From Flavobacterium tructae (lineage in GTDB: Bacteria; Bacteroidota; Bacteroidia; Flavobacteriales; Flavobacteriaceae), in NCBI RefSeq assembly GCF_002217475.1, contig NZ_MUHH01000016.1, positions 1-64,000 of the forward strand: a DNA stretch of 64,000 nucleotides, written 5' to 3'. A program made the position numbers and the translations under genes. The notes below the pieces were generated by a model, which worked only from the letters and a program-made list of their open reading frames with translations, ran no database searches and had not been told where the DNA came from. Each line of letters begins with the position of its first letter. Position 1 is the stretch's first letter. Shown one piece after another: positions 33,927 to 42,167 of the stretch.

Positions 33927-34442
33927 TTATTTTTTAGCTACTGAAACAAAATATTTGTTTCCGTCACCCATTGTCAATTTTACACGTTCGTCGCAAAGAT
34001 CGATAGCGAAGTTCGCACTTTCATAGCAAGTACAAGTTGTGTTTTTGTCTTTAGACATTTCAGTTTTACAATTGTTGTTTTTAAAAGTTGACAATTGTGG
34101 AGTGTACAAGCTTACTAAATCAGTAGAAGCAGTTACTAACGAAATGATACTTGCCGAATTGTTGTTTGTAATTCTGTAAACGATTCTGTCAGTGTAGTTT
34201 ACTTCATTTACGGTTACTTTACGAATATAAGTGTAAGCTGTTGAGCCTTCACCCGGTTCTTTTACTTCAAATTTAAATCCAACCGCACGAATTGCAATAT
34301 CAAATTGAGATTGAGAGTTTAAGCTCGCCCAGTTTGTCAATGTGCTGATAGATGGAAATGGATTAGCAGCCGGAGCAGTTTGTGCCTGAGCGCTAAAAAG
34401 GGTTAAGAACATCAAGCAGATTGTGGGTAAAAATGCTTTCAT
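33927..34442 (-). CDS. exported protein of unknown function
   Basis: A 171-residue protein with a clear signal peptide (1-20, ending SAQAQ). I do not recognise the family. The mature part is strand-rich, with four cysteines clustered near residues 125-150 (NNNCKTEMSKDKNTTCTCYESANFAIDLCDE), which may form disulfides. A -7 promoter box at 34628-34635 implies a leader of about 180 bases. It converges with the acetyltransferase gene. Confidence 0.75.
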   Translation of the reverse strand: MKAFLPTICLMFLTLFSAQAQTAPAANPFPSISTLTNWASLNSQSQFDIAIRAVGFKFEVKEPGEGSTAYTYIRKVTVNEVNYTDRIVYRITNNNSASIISLVTASTDLVSLYTPQLSTFKNNNCKTEMSKDKNTTCTCYESANFAIDLCDERVKLTMGDGNKYFVSVAKK

Positions 34443-34627
34443 ATGGAGTTTTAATTTTTAATTTTTGCCTACTCTTTATGGTTTTCGGCCTGCCCATTTT
34501 TATTATAACAAAACAACAACATAACGATGGAAAATCAAAATTGTTATGCGCTATTTATGATTTTGATGCTATAGTTTTTGGTTCCTATTTTTTGACGAAG
34601 TGAAATTACTTCTAAAAATATTTCCAG

Positions 34628-34635
34628 CAAAGTTA
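34628..34635 (-). promoter_or_regulatory. -7 promoter box of the exported-protein gene
   Basis: Reads TAACTTTG on the minus strand, an exact consensus match. It is about 185 bp upstream of the ATG, so the transcript would carry a long 5' leader. Confidence 0.5.
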
Positions 34636-34875
34636 AATGTAAGAAAATTTTAATTTAATATCTTAAAAAACGCACTTAATCGATGTTATTTGCGTTTAAT
34701 CGATCAATTTGTCGTTTTATTCTTATCGAATTGGGTTGCGTTTTTTTCAGTTTAATTTTTTTTTCCTGACGATTTGGTTTGATTTACAGTTTTTTGAAAC
34801 GAATTAAAATAGCAGGTTCTTGCAAAATATTGATATATAGTATATTATTGATTTTATTTTAAAGAATATTGTATG

Positions 34876-34883
34876 TAAATTTG
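34876..34883 (+). promoter_or_regulatory. -7 promoter box of mtaB
   Basis: TAAATTTG followed by C, an exact match to the consensus, 60 bp before the mtaB ATG. Confidence 0.55.
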
Positions 34884-34943
34884 CAAACTCTTCAAAAGAG
34901 ATGTAAATATAATATCTTACTACTTAAAACGTAGTTTATTCCT

Positions 34944-36278
34944 ATGGAAAATAGAAAAAAAGTTGCCTTTTATACGCTTGGTTGCAAACTGAATTTTTCA
35001 GAGACTTCAACTATTGCCCGAAATTTTAACGATGAAGGTTTTGATCGTGTTGATTTTGAGGAAATAGCCGATATCTATGTTATCAATACCTGTTCGGTTA
35101 CAGAGAATGCTGATAAGCAGTTTAAGCAGGTGGTGAAAAAAGCAATGAAACTGAATGAGAAAGCTTTCGTAGCGGCTGTAGGCTGTTATGCCCAGTTGAA
35201 ACCGGAGGAATTAGCAGCTGTTGATGGAGTTGATTTGGTTTTGGGAGCTACAGAAAAATTTAAAATTACGGATTATATTCATGACCTGAGCAAGAATGAC
35301 ATGGGTGAAGTACACTCTTGTGAAATTGCCGAGGCTGATTTTTATGTGGGAAGTTATTCTATTGGAGACCGTACCCGGGCTTTTTTGAAAGTTCAGGATG
35401 GCTGTGATTATAAATGTACATATTGTACCATTCCGTTAGCAAGAGGGATTTCGAGAAGTGATGCTCTGGAAAATGTATTGAAAAATGCCAAAGAAATTTC
35501 TGCTCAGAACATCAAAGAAATTGTTTTAACGGGAGTTAATATTGGGGATTACGGAAAAGGGGAGTTTGGAAATAAAAAACACGAACATACTTTTCTGGAC
35601 TTAGTTCAGGCTCTGGATGAGGTTGACGGGATCGAGCGTTTGCGAATATCCTCTATCGAACCTAATTTACTGAAGAATGAAACCATTGAGTTTGTTTCTA
35701 AAAGCCGAACTTTTGTACCGCATTTTCATATTCCGTTACAATCCGGAAGCAATGATATTTTGAAATTGATGAAGCGCCGTTACTTGCGTGAAGTGTATAC
35801 TGAACGTGTTCATAAAATTCGTGAAGTAATGCCACATGCCTGTATTGGTGTAGACGTGATTGTTGGATTTCCGGGCGAAACAGACGAGCATTTTTTAGAA
35901 ACCTATCATTTCCTTAACGAAATGGATATCTCTTATCTGCATGTGTTCACGTACTCCGAAAGAGACAATACAGAAGCTGCAAATATGCCGGGAATTGTTC
36001 CGGCAAATGTAAGAGCGAAACGCAGTAAAATGCTACGTGGATTATCCGTTAAAAAACGTCGTGCTTTTTATGAAAGTCAGTTAGGATCTAACAGAACTGT
36101 TTTGTTCGAAGGAGAAAATAAAGAAGGATATATTCATGGTTTTACAGAGAATTACGTAAAAGTAAAAACACCGTGGAATCCTGAATTGGTAAATACTCTG
36201 CAGGAAATAAACCTGACAAAGATCGACGAAGACGGAAGTGTTCGTCTTGAGTTCTTGAATAAGCTTACTGAGGCTTAA
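34944..36278 (+). CDS. mtaB: tRNA threonylcarbamoyladenosine methylthiotransferase MtaB
   Basis: Radical-SAM enzyme that adds a methylthio group to t6A37 in tRNAs reading ANN codons. The N-terminal cluster ligands are Cys 14 (TLGCKLNFSE), Cys 50 (NTCSV) and Cys 81 (GCYAQ). The radical-SAM motif CDYKCTYC is at 154-161. The TLGCK start and ETSTI favour MtaB over MiaB or RimO. A TRAM domain forms the C terminus (about 380-440). Length 444 is normal. It has its own promoter and a strong terminator. Confidence 0.95.
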   Translation: MENRKKVAFYTLGCKLNFSETSTIARNFNDEGFDRVDFEEIADIYVINTCSVTENADKQFKQVVKKAMKLNEKAFVAAVGCYAQLKPEELAAVDGVDLVLGATEKFKITDYIHDLSKNDMGEVHSCEIAEADFYVGSYSIGDRTRAFLKVQDGCDYKCTYCTIPLARGISRSDALENVLKNAKEISAQNIKEIVLTGVNIGDYGKGEFGNKKHEHTFLDLVQALDEVDGIERLRISSIEPNLLKNETIEFVSKSRTFVPHFHIPLQSGSNDILKLMKRRYLREVYTERVHKIREVMPHACIGVDVIVGFPGETDEHFLETYHFLNEMDISYLHVFTYSERDNTEAANMPGIVPANVRAKRSKMLRGLSVKKRRAFYESQLGSNRTVLFEGENKEGYIHGFTENYVKVKTPWNPELVNTLQEINLTKIDEDGSVRLEFLNKLTEA

Positions 36279-36357
36279 GGTTCGTGTTTCGCTGAGATAC
36301 ACAAAGATTTCCACGGAGATACACAAAGTTTAGATATAAAGTTTGTCATTTATGACC

Positions 36358-36397
36358 AAAAACGAAAAAGCCTCATTAATGAGGCTTTTTCGTTTTT
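36358..36397 (+). terminator. rho-independent terminator, 40-bp perfect palindrome
   Basis: A perfect palindrome, 20 bases each side, contains GCCTCATTAATGAGGC flanked by A and T runs. It works in both directions and serves mtaB; a word-like spacer (CGCTGAGATACACAAAG and its inverted kin) surrounds it. Confidence 0.85.
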
Positions 36398-36467
36398 ATA
36401 TGAGAAGTCTCTGTGAATCTCGGTGAGAAACTCAGCGTATCTTCGTGGAACATCTTTAAATTCAAAG

Positions 36468-36974
36468 TTAAAGATTTTCTCCAACTACTAATTTCAATGA
36501 ATTGATATAATCGGTATCAAATTCAATTACCCTTATCTTTTGTGGATTAAAGCTTAATTCACCGCCAAACTGACCTTTTGTGTCCAGGAAATCGATAGTA
36601 AGTTCTTCATCCGTTAATTCGATTAGTTTTCCCAAATAAGCTGACTTTGCTGACTTTTTAGCAATCTGGAAAATACCGTATTTGTTTGTGATAAAATTGA
36701 TGATCGAATTCAAATCTCGTATCGGAATGATATCTTCGGCATTTGTTCTGAGACCTTTTAGACGGATTACTTTTTCGGTAAATTCCAGATCCTGATCTCT
36801 GTGTATGGCTTCAATGTTTTTGTTTTTCAATAGTACAAAGCCATCCAGTATAAAATCTACGGGATTGTTTCGTAATAAAATCCATTCATCCGAATAGTCG
36901 ATAAGAAATCCGGTATAAAGTTCTTTCTTATCGGTAAATTCTATGGCAATTAATTGTCTTAAATAGTTTTCCAT
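36468..36974 (-). CDS. conserved hypothetical cytoplasmic protein
   Basis: A 168-residue soluble protein I do not recognise. The N-terminal third (about 1-60) is strand-rich with the pattern IAIEFTDKKELYTGFLIDYSDEWILLRN, and a similar block recurs at about 112-150 (LGKLIELTDEELTIDFLDTKG). This looks like two copies of a small beta-barrel such as an Sm- or SH3-like fold. It has no signal peptide or membrane segment. It lies 92 bp from the SDR gene, with an inverted repeat in between. Confidence 0.6.
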   Translation of the reverse strand: MENYLRQLIAIEFTDKKELYTGFLIDYSDEWILLRNNPVDFILDGFVLLKNKNIEAIHRDQDLEFTEKVIRLKGLRTNAEDIIPIRDLNSIINFITNKYGIFQIAKKSAKSAYLGKLIELTDEELTIDFLDTKGQFGGELSFNPQKIRVIEFDTDYINSLKLVVGENL

Positions 36975-37002
36975 CGTTTAGTTTTTAGAAATTACAACAT
37001 TT

Positions 37003-37044
37003 AAATTCCAAATTCCAGCTTGCAGTATTTGGAATTTGGAATTT
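37003..37044. repeat. inverted repeat AAATTCCAAATTCCA, copy 2
   Basis: Perfect 15-bp arms at 37003-37017 and 37030-37044 around a 12-base loop, the same sequence as copy 1 at 28723-28771. It lies between the hypothetical gene and the SDR gene. Confidence 0.8.
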
Positions 37045-37066
37045 TTCAAAAGATTGGAATTTATTT

Positions 37067-37792
37067 TTAAGGATTAGTAGACCAGATACTGCTGTTTTTA
37101 ATGAAAACGCGACGACTCAGTTTTAGTTGTGCGACAATCAGTTCGGCAATATCTTCGGGCTGCATTACTTTTTCAGGGTTTCCGTCTGTCAGATTTAAAT
37201 CTTTGGCCATATCAGTAGCTACTGTACTTGGTGTTAAAGCAGTAACACGAATATTGTGTTTTCTCATTTCCTGCATCAAAGAATCCGTTAGACCCAGAAC
37301 AGCAAATTTTGAAGCACTGTAAGCGCTCGTAACGGCGTTTCCGTTTAAACCTGCTGTCGATGAAATATTAATGATGTCTCCCGTTTGTCTTTCGATCATA
37401 TTTGGAATAACGGCGCGGGTGGTATAGTAAGTTCCCATAAGGTTGACCTGAATGATTCTTTCCCAGGTGTTTGGTTCTAATTCCAGGAATTTTCCAAAAG
37501 CACCAATTCCGGCGTTGTTGATTAAAATATCGATACTTTTAAATTCGGCTAATGCTTTTTCTACGGCACTATTTATAGAATTAATATCAGAAACATCAGC
37601 AGCTAAAGCCAAAGATTTTACACCTAAGTTATTGATTTCGATTGCTAGCTGGTCAACATCTGCTTGCGTTCTCGAAACTAAAATTACATTAACTCCCTCG
37701 TTGGCAAGTGCAAGTGCGATTGCTTTTCCTATTCCTTTTCCGGCTCCTGTAATTAGGGCATTTTTATTTTTTAAGTCTGTCATGATTGTCAT
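37067..37792 (-). CDS. short-chain dehydrogenase (FabG/3-ketoacyl reductase-like)
   Basis: A classical SDR of 241 residues. The cofactor motif [10 protein letters not shown] is at about 15-24, NNAG at about 91-94, and the catalytic triad Ser, Tyr, Lys sits in [23 protein letters not shown]. The lack of a charged residue typical of NADH use suggests NADP(H). The sequence resembles 3-oxoacyl-ACP reductases, but many paralogues act on other carbonyl substrates. A second ATG three codons on (37783) is an alternative start. Confidence 0.85.
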   Translation of the reverse strand: MTIMTDLKNKNALITGAGKGIGKAIALALANEGVNVILVSRTQADVDQLAIEINNLGVKSLALAADVSDINSINSAVEKALAEFKSIDILINNAGIGAFGKFLELEPNTWERIIQVNLMGTYYTTRAVIPNMIERQTGDIINISSTAGLNGNAVTSAYSASKFAVLGLTDSLMQEMRKHNIRVTALTPSTVATDMAKDLNLTDGNPEKVMQPEDIAELIVAQLKLSRRVFIKNSSIWSTNP

Positions 37793-37894
37793 ATTAGAAA
37801 TGCGAAAGCATCATTTGAGTACCACAAAAATAAGGCTTTTGCTTCCTAAAATGATGCTTTAGATGTTTTCTTAATCTAAGTTTAACAACTTTTT

Positions 37895-38482
37895 CTATTC
37901 TTTCAAAACCATGTCGATACACATTACAGCTGCCAGAATTAATTGCCTTTGCGGACTGTCCTGTGCTACAGTTTCTTCAATTTGAAGAACATAATTATCG
38001 GCACTGGTGAAGAGTTCTTTCCCCATTCCGGCCCATTTTTTACTTACCTGAGCCAATTGCTTATTTTCGTGGGTAAATTTGAAATCCCATCCTGTCCATT
38101 TTCCCTGAAGTGTAGCAACCGGTTTTTCGTTTTTATCTAAAATTTCAAATCTGCCGCCAAAAGAAAAGAACTTTTGTTTAAAGGTACCTATCAGTCTCTC
38201 TTTTTCGTCAAAAACTTCAACATTAGATCTGAAAACGGCAATACCTCTTTTTACCGAAATTAGTTTTTCACCTGAAGCTGCTGCAATTTCAACATTAAAA
38301 GGTGTCATTCTTTTGTAATCGGTGAAACGCAACATTTTAGTGAAGAATCCCAGATTATTTTCTCTACAGTTTAAGATGATCTGATTGCTTTCCGGATTAT
38401 AAATGTCATAGTTGTTTGATGCTTTAAACATGCCAACATGCTCTTTTACAAGAAATAAATTCTGATTTAAGATAGGGTTCAT
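37895..38482 (-). CDS. LURP-one/scramblase-like tubby-fold protein
   Basis: A 195-residue protein related to phospholipid scramblase/LURP-one proteins. The alternating strands VKEHVGMFKASNNYDIYNPESNQII, MTPFNVEIAAASGEKLISVKRGI, LIGTFKQKFFSFGGRFEILDKNEKPVATLQGKW repeat the tubby-like barrel pattern, and a hydrophobic helix near the C terminus (about 175-195) would fill the barrel. No signal peptide. In bacteria the role is unknown; lipid binding is possible. Confidence 0.7.
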   Translation of the reverse strand: MNPILNQNLFLVKEHVGMFKASNNYDIYNPESNQIILNCRENNLGFFTKMLRFTDYKRMTPFNVEIAAASGEKLISVKRGIAVFRSNVEVFDEKERLIGTFKQKFFSFGGRFEILDKNEKPVATLQGKWTGWDFKFTHENKQLAQVSKKWAGMGKELFTSADNYVLQIEETVAQDSPQRQLILAAVMCIDMVLKE

Positions 38483-38612
38483 TAATTGATTGTGTGAAAA
38501 TGATTAAATAATATGATTGATCTCCTTCTGAAAGGGTTTCAAAAGGAGATCAAATGTAAAAATAATTTTGTTAATAAACCGCTGTTAAAAATGAAATCTG
38601 TGTTATCAAATT

Positions 38613-38933
38613 TCAGTTATTTTTCTTTGTTGTGATAATTATAGCACCATTTATTCCTTTATTTCCGTAGACTGAAGTTGCTTCAGTTTCCTTTAAAACT
38701 TTCATCTCTTTGATAGTATTCGGGCTCACTTTAGGAAAATCTTTAAAATTGATTATAACTCCATCAACAATTACCAAAGGTGGATTAATAATAGATTTTT
38801 TTGATGGTGCACATATTATGATCTGACTATCGGCATTTACAGGTTTTGTATGAGATACATCTTTTTCCTGTGCATGTGTTACGAGACAGAGAAATATAGA
38901 AAAAGCCAATGAAGCAAGTTTTACATTTTTCAT
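38613..38933 (-). CDS. mini TonB-plug-domain exported protein
   Basis: A 106-residue exported protein. The signal peptide (1-21, ending THAQ) is nearly identical to that of the next gene upstream. The mature part contains a single plug-like module: PPLVIVDGVIINF, then EMKVLKETEATSVYGNKGINGAIIITTKK. No barrel follows, so it cannot be a TonB-dependent receptor. It ends the sigma-factor operon and sits 8 bp after the vWA-plug gene. It looks like a duplicated, free-standing plug domain. Confidence 0.8.
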   Translation of the reverse strand: MKNVKLASLAFSIFLCLVTHAQEKDVSHTKPVNADSQIIICAPSKKSIINPPLVIVDGVIINFKDFPKVSPNTIKEMKVLKETEATSVYGNKGINGAIIITTKKNN

Positions 38934-38941
38934 CGTAAAAT

Positions 38942-41107
38942 TTAATTGAATTTTACTGCCTCAATTAAACGGATAAATTCGGCCTTGTAACCTTCAGGAT
39001 CGTTGGAAAGCCCCTGTTTGGCTAATTTCAGAATAGCATCTGAAGATTTGTCTGAAATTAATTTTGAATCTCTTAGTTTCAGACCGAACCAGGCCACTGA
39101 ACTGCTGAATTTAAAATCATCAGAGGCTTTTTCCAATGCAACCGATTTGTTTTCGATTACCTGTACCAGTTCAATACTTTTATCTCCGTCCGGTTTTTTA
39201 TAACGGAATTTTATGGTAGCAAGTTCATTGCTGTAATTTATTCCGGCTTCTTCGACTTTGGTATATTTTAAAGCATCAGGCTGCTGTGCCAAATAATCGC
39301 TTTTTACTCCGGTGGGAACAATTTCATAAAGAGCAGTAACGGTATGGTTGCTTCCAAGTTCTCCCGCATCAATAGCATCATTTTTAAAATCCTCCGGACG
39401 CAGTTTTCTGTTTTCGTAACCGATTAAACGATAAGCCTGAACTTGTTTGGGATTAAATTCTATCTGAATTTTTACATCTTTAGCAATTGCAAACATGGAA
39501 CCTTTGAACTCTTTTCCTAAAAAACGATTGGCCTCCTGAATGTTGTCGATATAAGCATAATTTCCATTTCCTTTATCGGCTAAAGTTTCCATCTTACTGT
39601 CTTTGTAATTTCCCATTCCGTACCCCAGGCAGGTAAGGAAAACGCCGGTTTTTCTTTTGTCTTCAATTAGCTTTTCCATGTCTGCATTAGAAGTATCTCC
39701 TACATTAAAATCACCATCAGTAGCCAGAATCACTCTGTTGTTTCCGTTTTTGATAAAGTTTTCTGCAGCAATTTTATACGCCAGTTCAATTCCTGCTCCT
39801 CCGGCAGTACTTCCGCCCGCATTCAATTTTTCAAGAGCATCAATAATGGTTTTCTTTTCGTCACCTGAAGTTGGAGGTAAAACCAGTCCTGCTGCACCGG
39901 CATAAACCACCATGGCAACTTTGTCTTTCGGACGTAACTCATTTACCAGTATTTTTAATGATTGCTTTAGCAAAGGCAATTTATTCATGTCGCTCATCGA
40001 TCCTGAAACATCAATTAAGAAAACTAAATTAGAAGCAGGTAAATTTTCGGTTGGGATGTTTTTCCCCTGTAAACCAATTTTAAGCACTTTGTTTTTGGCA
40101 TTCCATGGTGAATCACTTACTTCTGTGTTAATAGAAAACGGATTTTGATCTTTTGGCTGTGGATAATTGTATTTAAAGAAGTTAACCATTTCTTCTACAC
40201 GAACGGCATCTTTCGGAACTGCTTGTCCGTTATTGATAAAGCGTCTCACATTGGTATACGAAGCATTGTCAACATCGATAGAAAATGTAGAAAGAGGTGC
40301 TGTTTTTGGACTCTCGAAGGCATTTTCGACAAAAGTATTGTAATCTTCCTCATTAGGTTCTACCGGCTGCGGAACAGTTATTTTTTTCAGTTTGGCATTT
40401 AATTCTTTCTCCGTAAGGTTTTTGTAAATGCCGTTTTTGGTAGCAACAAGAACAACTCCGTTTGTGGCTCTGCTTCCATAAAGTGAAGTTGCTTCTGCTT
40501 CTTTTATAACTTTTACTTCCTCCACATCATTCGGATTGATTTTTGAGAATTGATCAGATTTCACCGGAACACCATCGATTATATACAAAGGTTCATCTTT
40601 AGAAGAAATAGATGTAGTCCCTCTTATAATGATGTTTTGATTGGGTGCAGGCTGAATATAATTACCAGTAATTGGTAGCCCGGCAACTCTTCCCTGAAGC
40701 GTTGAGGTAATAGTCTTTGCGGCCATTTTCTTGTCACGACGGCTGTAATTTGAGCTTTCGTAGTCGCTGTTCGAAACCCCATAGCCCACGACTACTACTT
40801 CGTTAAGGGATTGCTGTTGGCCGGTTAGTTTAACATTAATCACATTTTTATTGCCTACGGTTTGTGTTTGAGAGTTGAATCCGATATAGCTAAAGATCAA
40901 AATATCACCTTTTTGAGCCTTGATGGAATACTTTCCGTCAAAATCGGTTTGAGTTGTGTTTTTGGTATTTTTAATCACGATAGTTACTCCCGGAAGCGGT
41001 ATGCTGGCCTCGTCTGTAACGTTTCCTGTAATGATTTTCTCCTGTGCTGATGCTACGAAACATATAAGCATAGATAGGGCTAATGAAAGAAGTTTTACGT
41101 TTTTCAT
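38942..41107 (-). CDS. exported fusion: carboxypeptidase-regulatory, TonB-plug and von Willebrand A domains
   Basis: A 721-residue exported protein of mosaic design. A signal peptide (1-21) precedes a CarboxypepD-regulatory-like domain (about 25-95, GNVTDEASIPLPGVTIVIKNT) and a SusC-type plug (about 128-225, IIDGVPV and EATSLYGSRATNGVV). Instead of a receptor barrel, a YfbK-like vWA unit follows: a leader (256-320), a vWA domain with intact MIDAS D-x-S-x-S at 366-370 (LIDVSGS), and a C-terminal DUF3520-type region (about 545-715). It could present a metal-dependent protein-binding domain in the periplasm. It lies in the sigma/anti-sigma operon. Confidence 0.9.
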   Translation of the reverse strand: MKNVKLLSLALSMLICFVASAQEKIITGNVTDEASIPLPGVTIVIKNTKNTTQTDFDGKYSIKAQKGDILIFSYIGFNSQTQTVGNKNVINVKLTGQQQSLNEVVVVGYGVSNSDYESSNYSRRDKKMAAKTITSTLQGRVAGLPITGNYIQPAPNQNIIIRGTTSISSKDEPLYIIDGVPVKSDQFSKINPNDVEEVKVIKEAEATSLYGSRATNGVVLVATKNGIYKNLTEKELNAKLKKITVPQPVEPNEEDYNTFVENAFESPKTAPLSTFSIDVDNASYTNVRRFINNGQAVPKDAVRVEEMVNFFKYNYPQPKDQNPFSINTEVSDSPWNAKNKVLKIGLQGKNIPTENLPASNLVFLIDVSGSMSDMNKLPLLKQSLKILVNELRPKDKVAMVVYAGAAGLVLPPTSGDEKKTIIDALEKLNAGGSTAGGAGIELAYKIAAENFIKNGNNRVILATDGDFNVGDTSNADMEKLIEDKRKTGVFLTCLGYGMGNYKDSKMETLADKGNGNYAYIDNIQEANRFLGKEFKGSMFAIAKDVKIQIEFNPKQVQAYRLIGYENRKLRPEDFKNDAIDAGELGSNHTVTALYEIVPTGVKSDYLAQQPDALKYTKVEEAGINYSNELATIKFRYKKPDGDKSIELVQVIENKSVALEKASDDFKFSSSVAWFGLKLRDSKLISDKSSDAILKLAKQGLSNDPEGYKAEFIRLIEAVKFN

Positions 41108-41143
41108 GATAGTAATTTTTAGATGGATAATCGGGTTGATCGT

Positions 41144-41160
41144 AGTCTAAGCCTTAGACT
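41144..41160. promoter_or_regulatory. palindrome AGTCTAAG-C-CTTAGACT between anti-sigma and vWA genes
   Basis: A perfect 8-bp palindrome around one base, 37 bp upstream of the vWA-plug start, within the 92-bp gap of the operon. It could be a regulator site or small hairpin; no T run follows. Confidence 0.45.
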
Positions 41161-41199
41161 TAGGAATGATTTTTTGAAATTAAATTTGAGTTTTTACCG

Positions 41200-42165
41200 T
41201 TAGTTTTTTGCTGCGGGTTTTCCTTTTCGGGTAGTAATGATTACAACACCTTTTTTCCCTTTATCACCATATTTAGAGGTGGCTTCAAGGTCTTGTAGGA
41301 CAGTGATCGTCTTGATTTCCTGTTTGTTTAAAGGGGCATACGGACTGGTTGGATTATTGCCAAATAATTCACTTTCGGAATAATATATGCCGTCAATGAT
41401 GTACAATGGCGCATCCAGTACCACAAGAGAATCTACATTTTCGGGCTGTAAATTTGGTAGCTCTGCCTGCATCATTTTGTCTCTTTTTGCATCGTCATTG
41501 TGCGACATGGCATTTCCGTTTAAAACAATTAACGGAGCACTTTTTTTAGCCATTTGTACAGGTTTTTCGGCATAAGCCATTTTGGCTGATTCTCTTCGTG
41601 CTGCTCCGGCATAGCCATAGTTTTGAATGGCTTTATCTTTGGCAGCGTTGTTTTCTGTCTCTTCTTCTTTAAAATATTCAGATGATGCAGCTACCGGAGG
41701 AATTATTTGATCTGCAACGGGAGCAGGACTGGCTTGCGTAACAATAGCATTGTCGGCTGTATGCTGTATTTCCTGTATCGCTACTTTTTGCTGTTGTTTG
41801 ATTTGCTGATCCAGAATTTTTACAGCTTCTGCTTTTGGTATTATTGGTGACTCTGAAGAAACAATTACTTCTTTTTTCTCTAAAATGGGCTGTGTTGCTT
41901 TTTCTTCTTCGTTCACAACAACTTTAGGAGTCAGAGCAGGAACTGTTTTGTCGGACTTTAGAAATTGTGCTCCCAAAGAAAGGAGTAATAAGAGCGAAGC
42001 TGCGACCGCAATTTTTTTCCATAACGAAATGGTTTTTTTGTCTTCCTTTTTGTCCAGTTTATCTTCAAGGCGTGACCATACTTTTTCCATTCCTGGAAAA
42101 TCTTTGGATTCCGAGTTCTGTGCGGCCTCTTTAAATTTATCGAATATTTTATCTTGATTGTCCAT
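41200..42165 (-). CDS. putative anti-sigma factor with periplasmic TonB-plug domain
   Basis: A 321-residue single-pass membrane protein. The N terminus (1-45) is charged and helical (FDKFKEAAQNSESKDFPGMEKVWSRLEDKLDKK), as expected for sigma binding. A membrane helix lies at about 49-67, followed by a long low-complexity linker and a plug-like C terminus (about 245-315: LYIIDGIYYSESE, LQDLEATSKYGDKGKKGVVIITTRKG). It starts 2 bp after the sigma gene stop, the arrangement of a sigma/anti-sigma pair. A plug as sensor domain suggests it reads another plug-binding protein. Confidence 0.8.
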   Translation of the reverse strand: MDNQDKIFDKFKEAAQNSESKDFPGMEKVWSRLEDKLDKKEDKKTISLWKKIAVAASLLLLLSLGAQFLKSDKTVPALTPKVVVNEEEKATQPILEKKEVIVSSESPIIPKAEAVKILDQQIKQQQKVAIQEIQHTADNAIVTQASPAPVADQIIPPVAASSEYFKEEETENNAAKDKAIQNYGYAGAARRESAKMAYAEKPVQMAKKSAPLIVLNGNAMSHNDDAKRDKMMQAELPNLQPENVDSLVVLDAPLYIIDGIYYSESELFGNNPTSPYAPLNKQEIKTITVLQDLEATSKYGDKGKKGVVIITTRKGKPAAKN

Positions 42166-42167
42166 GA

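Larger units (their letters stand above)
34443..34943. other. 500-bp intergenic region with divergent promoters
   Basis: No gene is supported. It contains a minus-strand -7 box at 34628-34635 for the exported-protein gene, giving it a long leader, a plus-strand -7 box at 34876-34883 for mtaB, and a direct repeat TTAATCGAT at about 34676 and 34697. The remainder is AT-rich. A leader RNA element cannot be excluded, but I see no known riboswitch fold. Confidence 0.6.

Noticed and set aside
34421..34603. Plus-strand 60-codon gene
   Set aside because: It overlaps the start of the exported-protein gene on the other strand, lies in its leader and has no supporting context.
39657..40402. Plus-strand genes inside the vWA-plug gene
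   Set aside because: Shadows of the long minus-strand frame; no start signals or recognisable domains.
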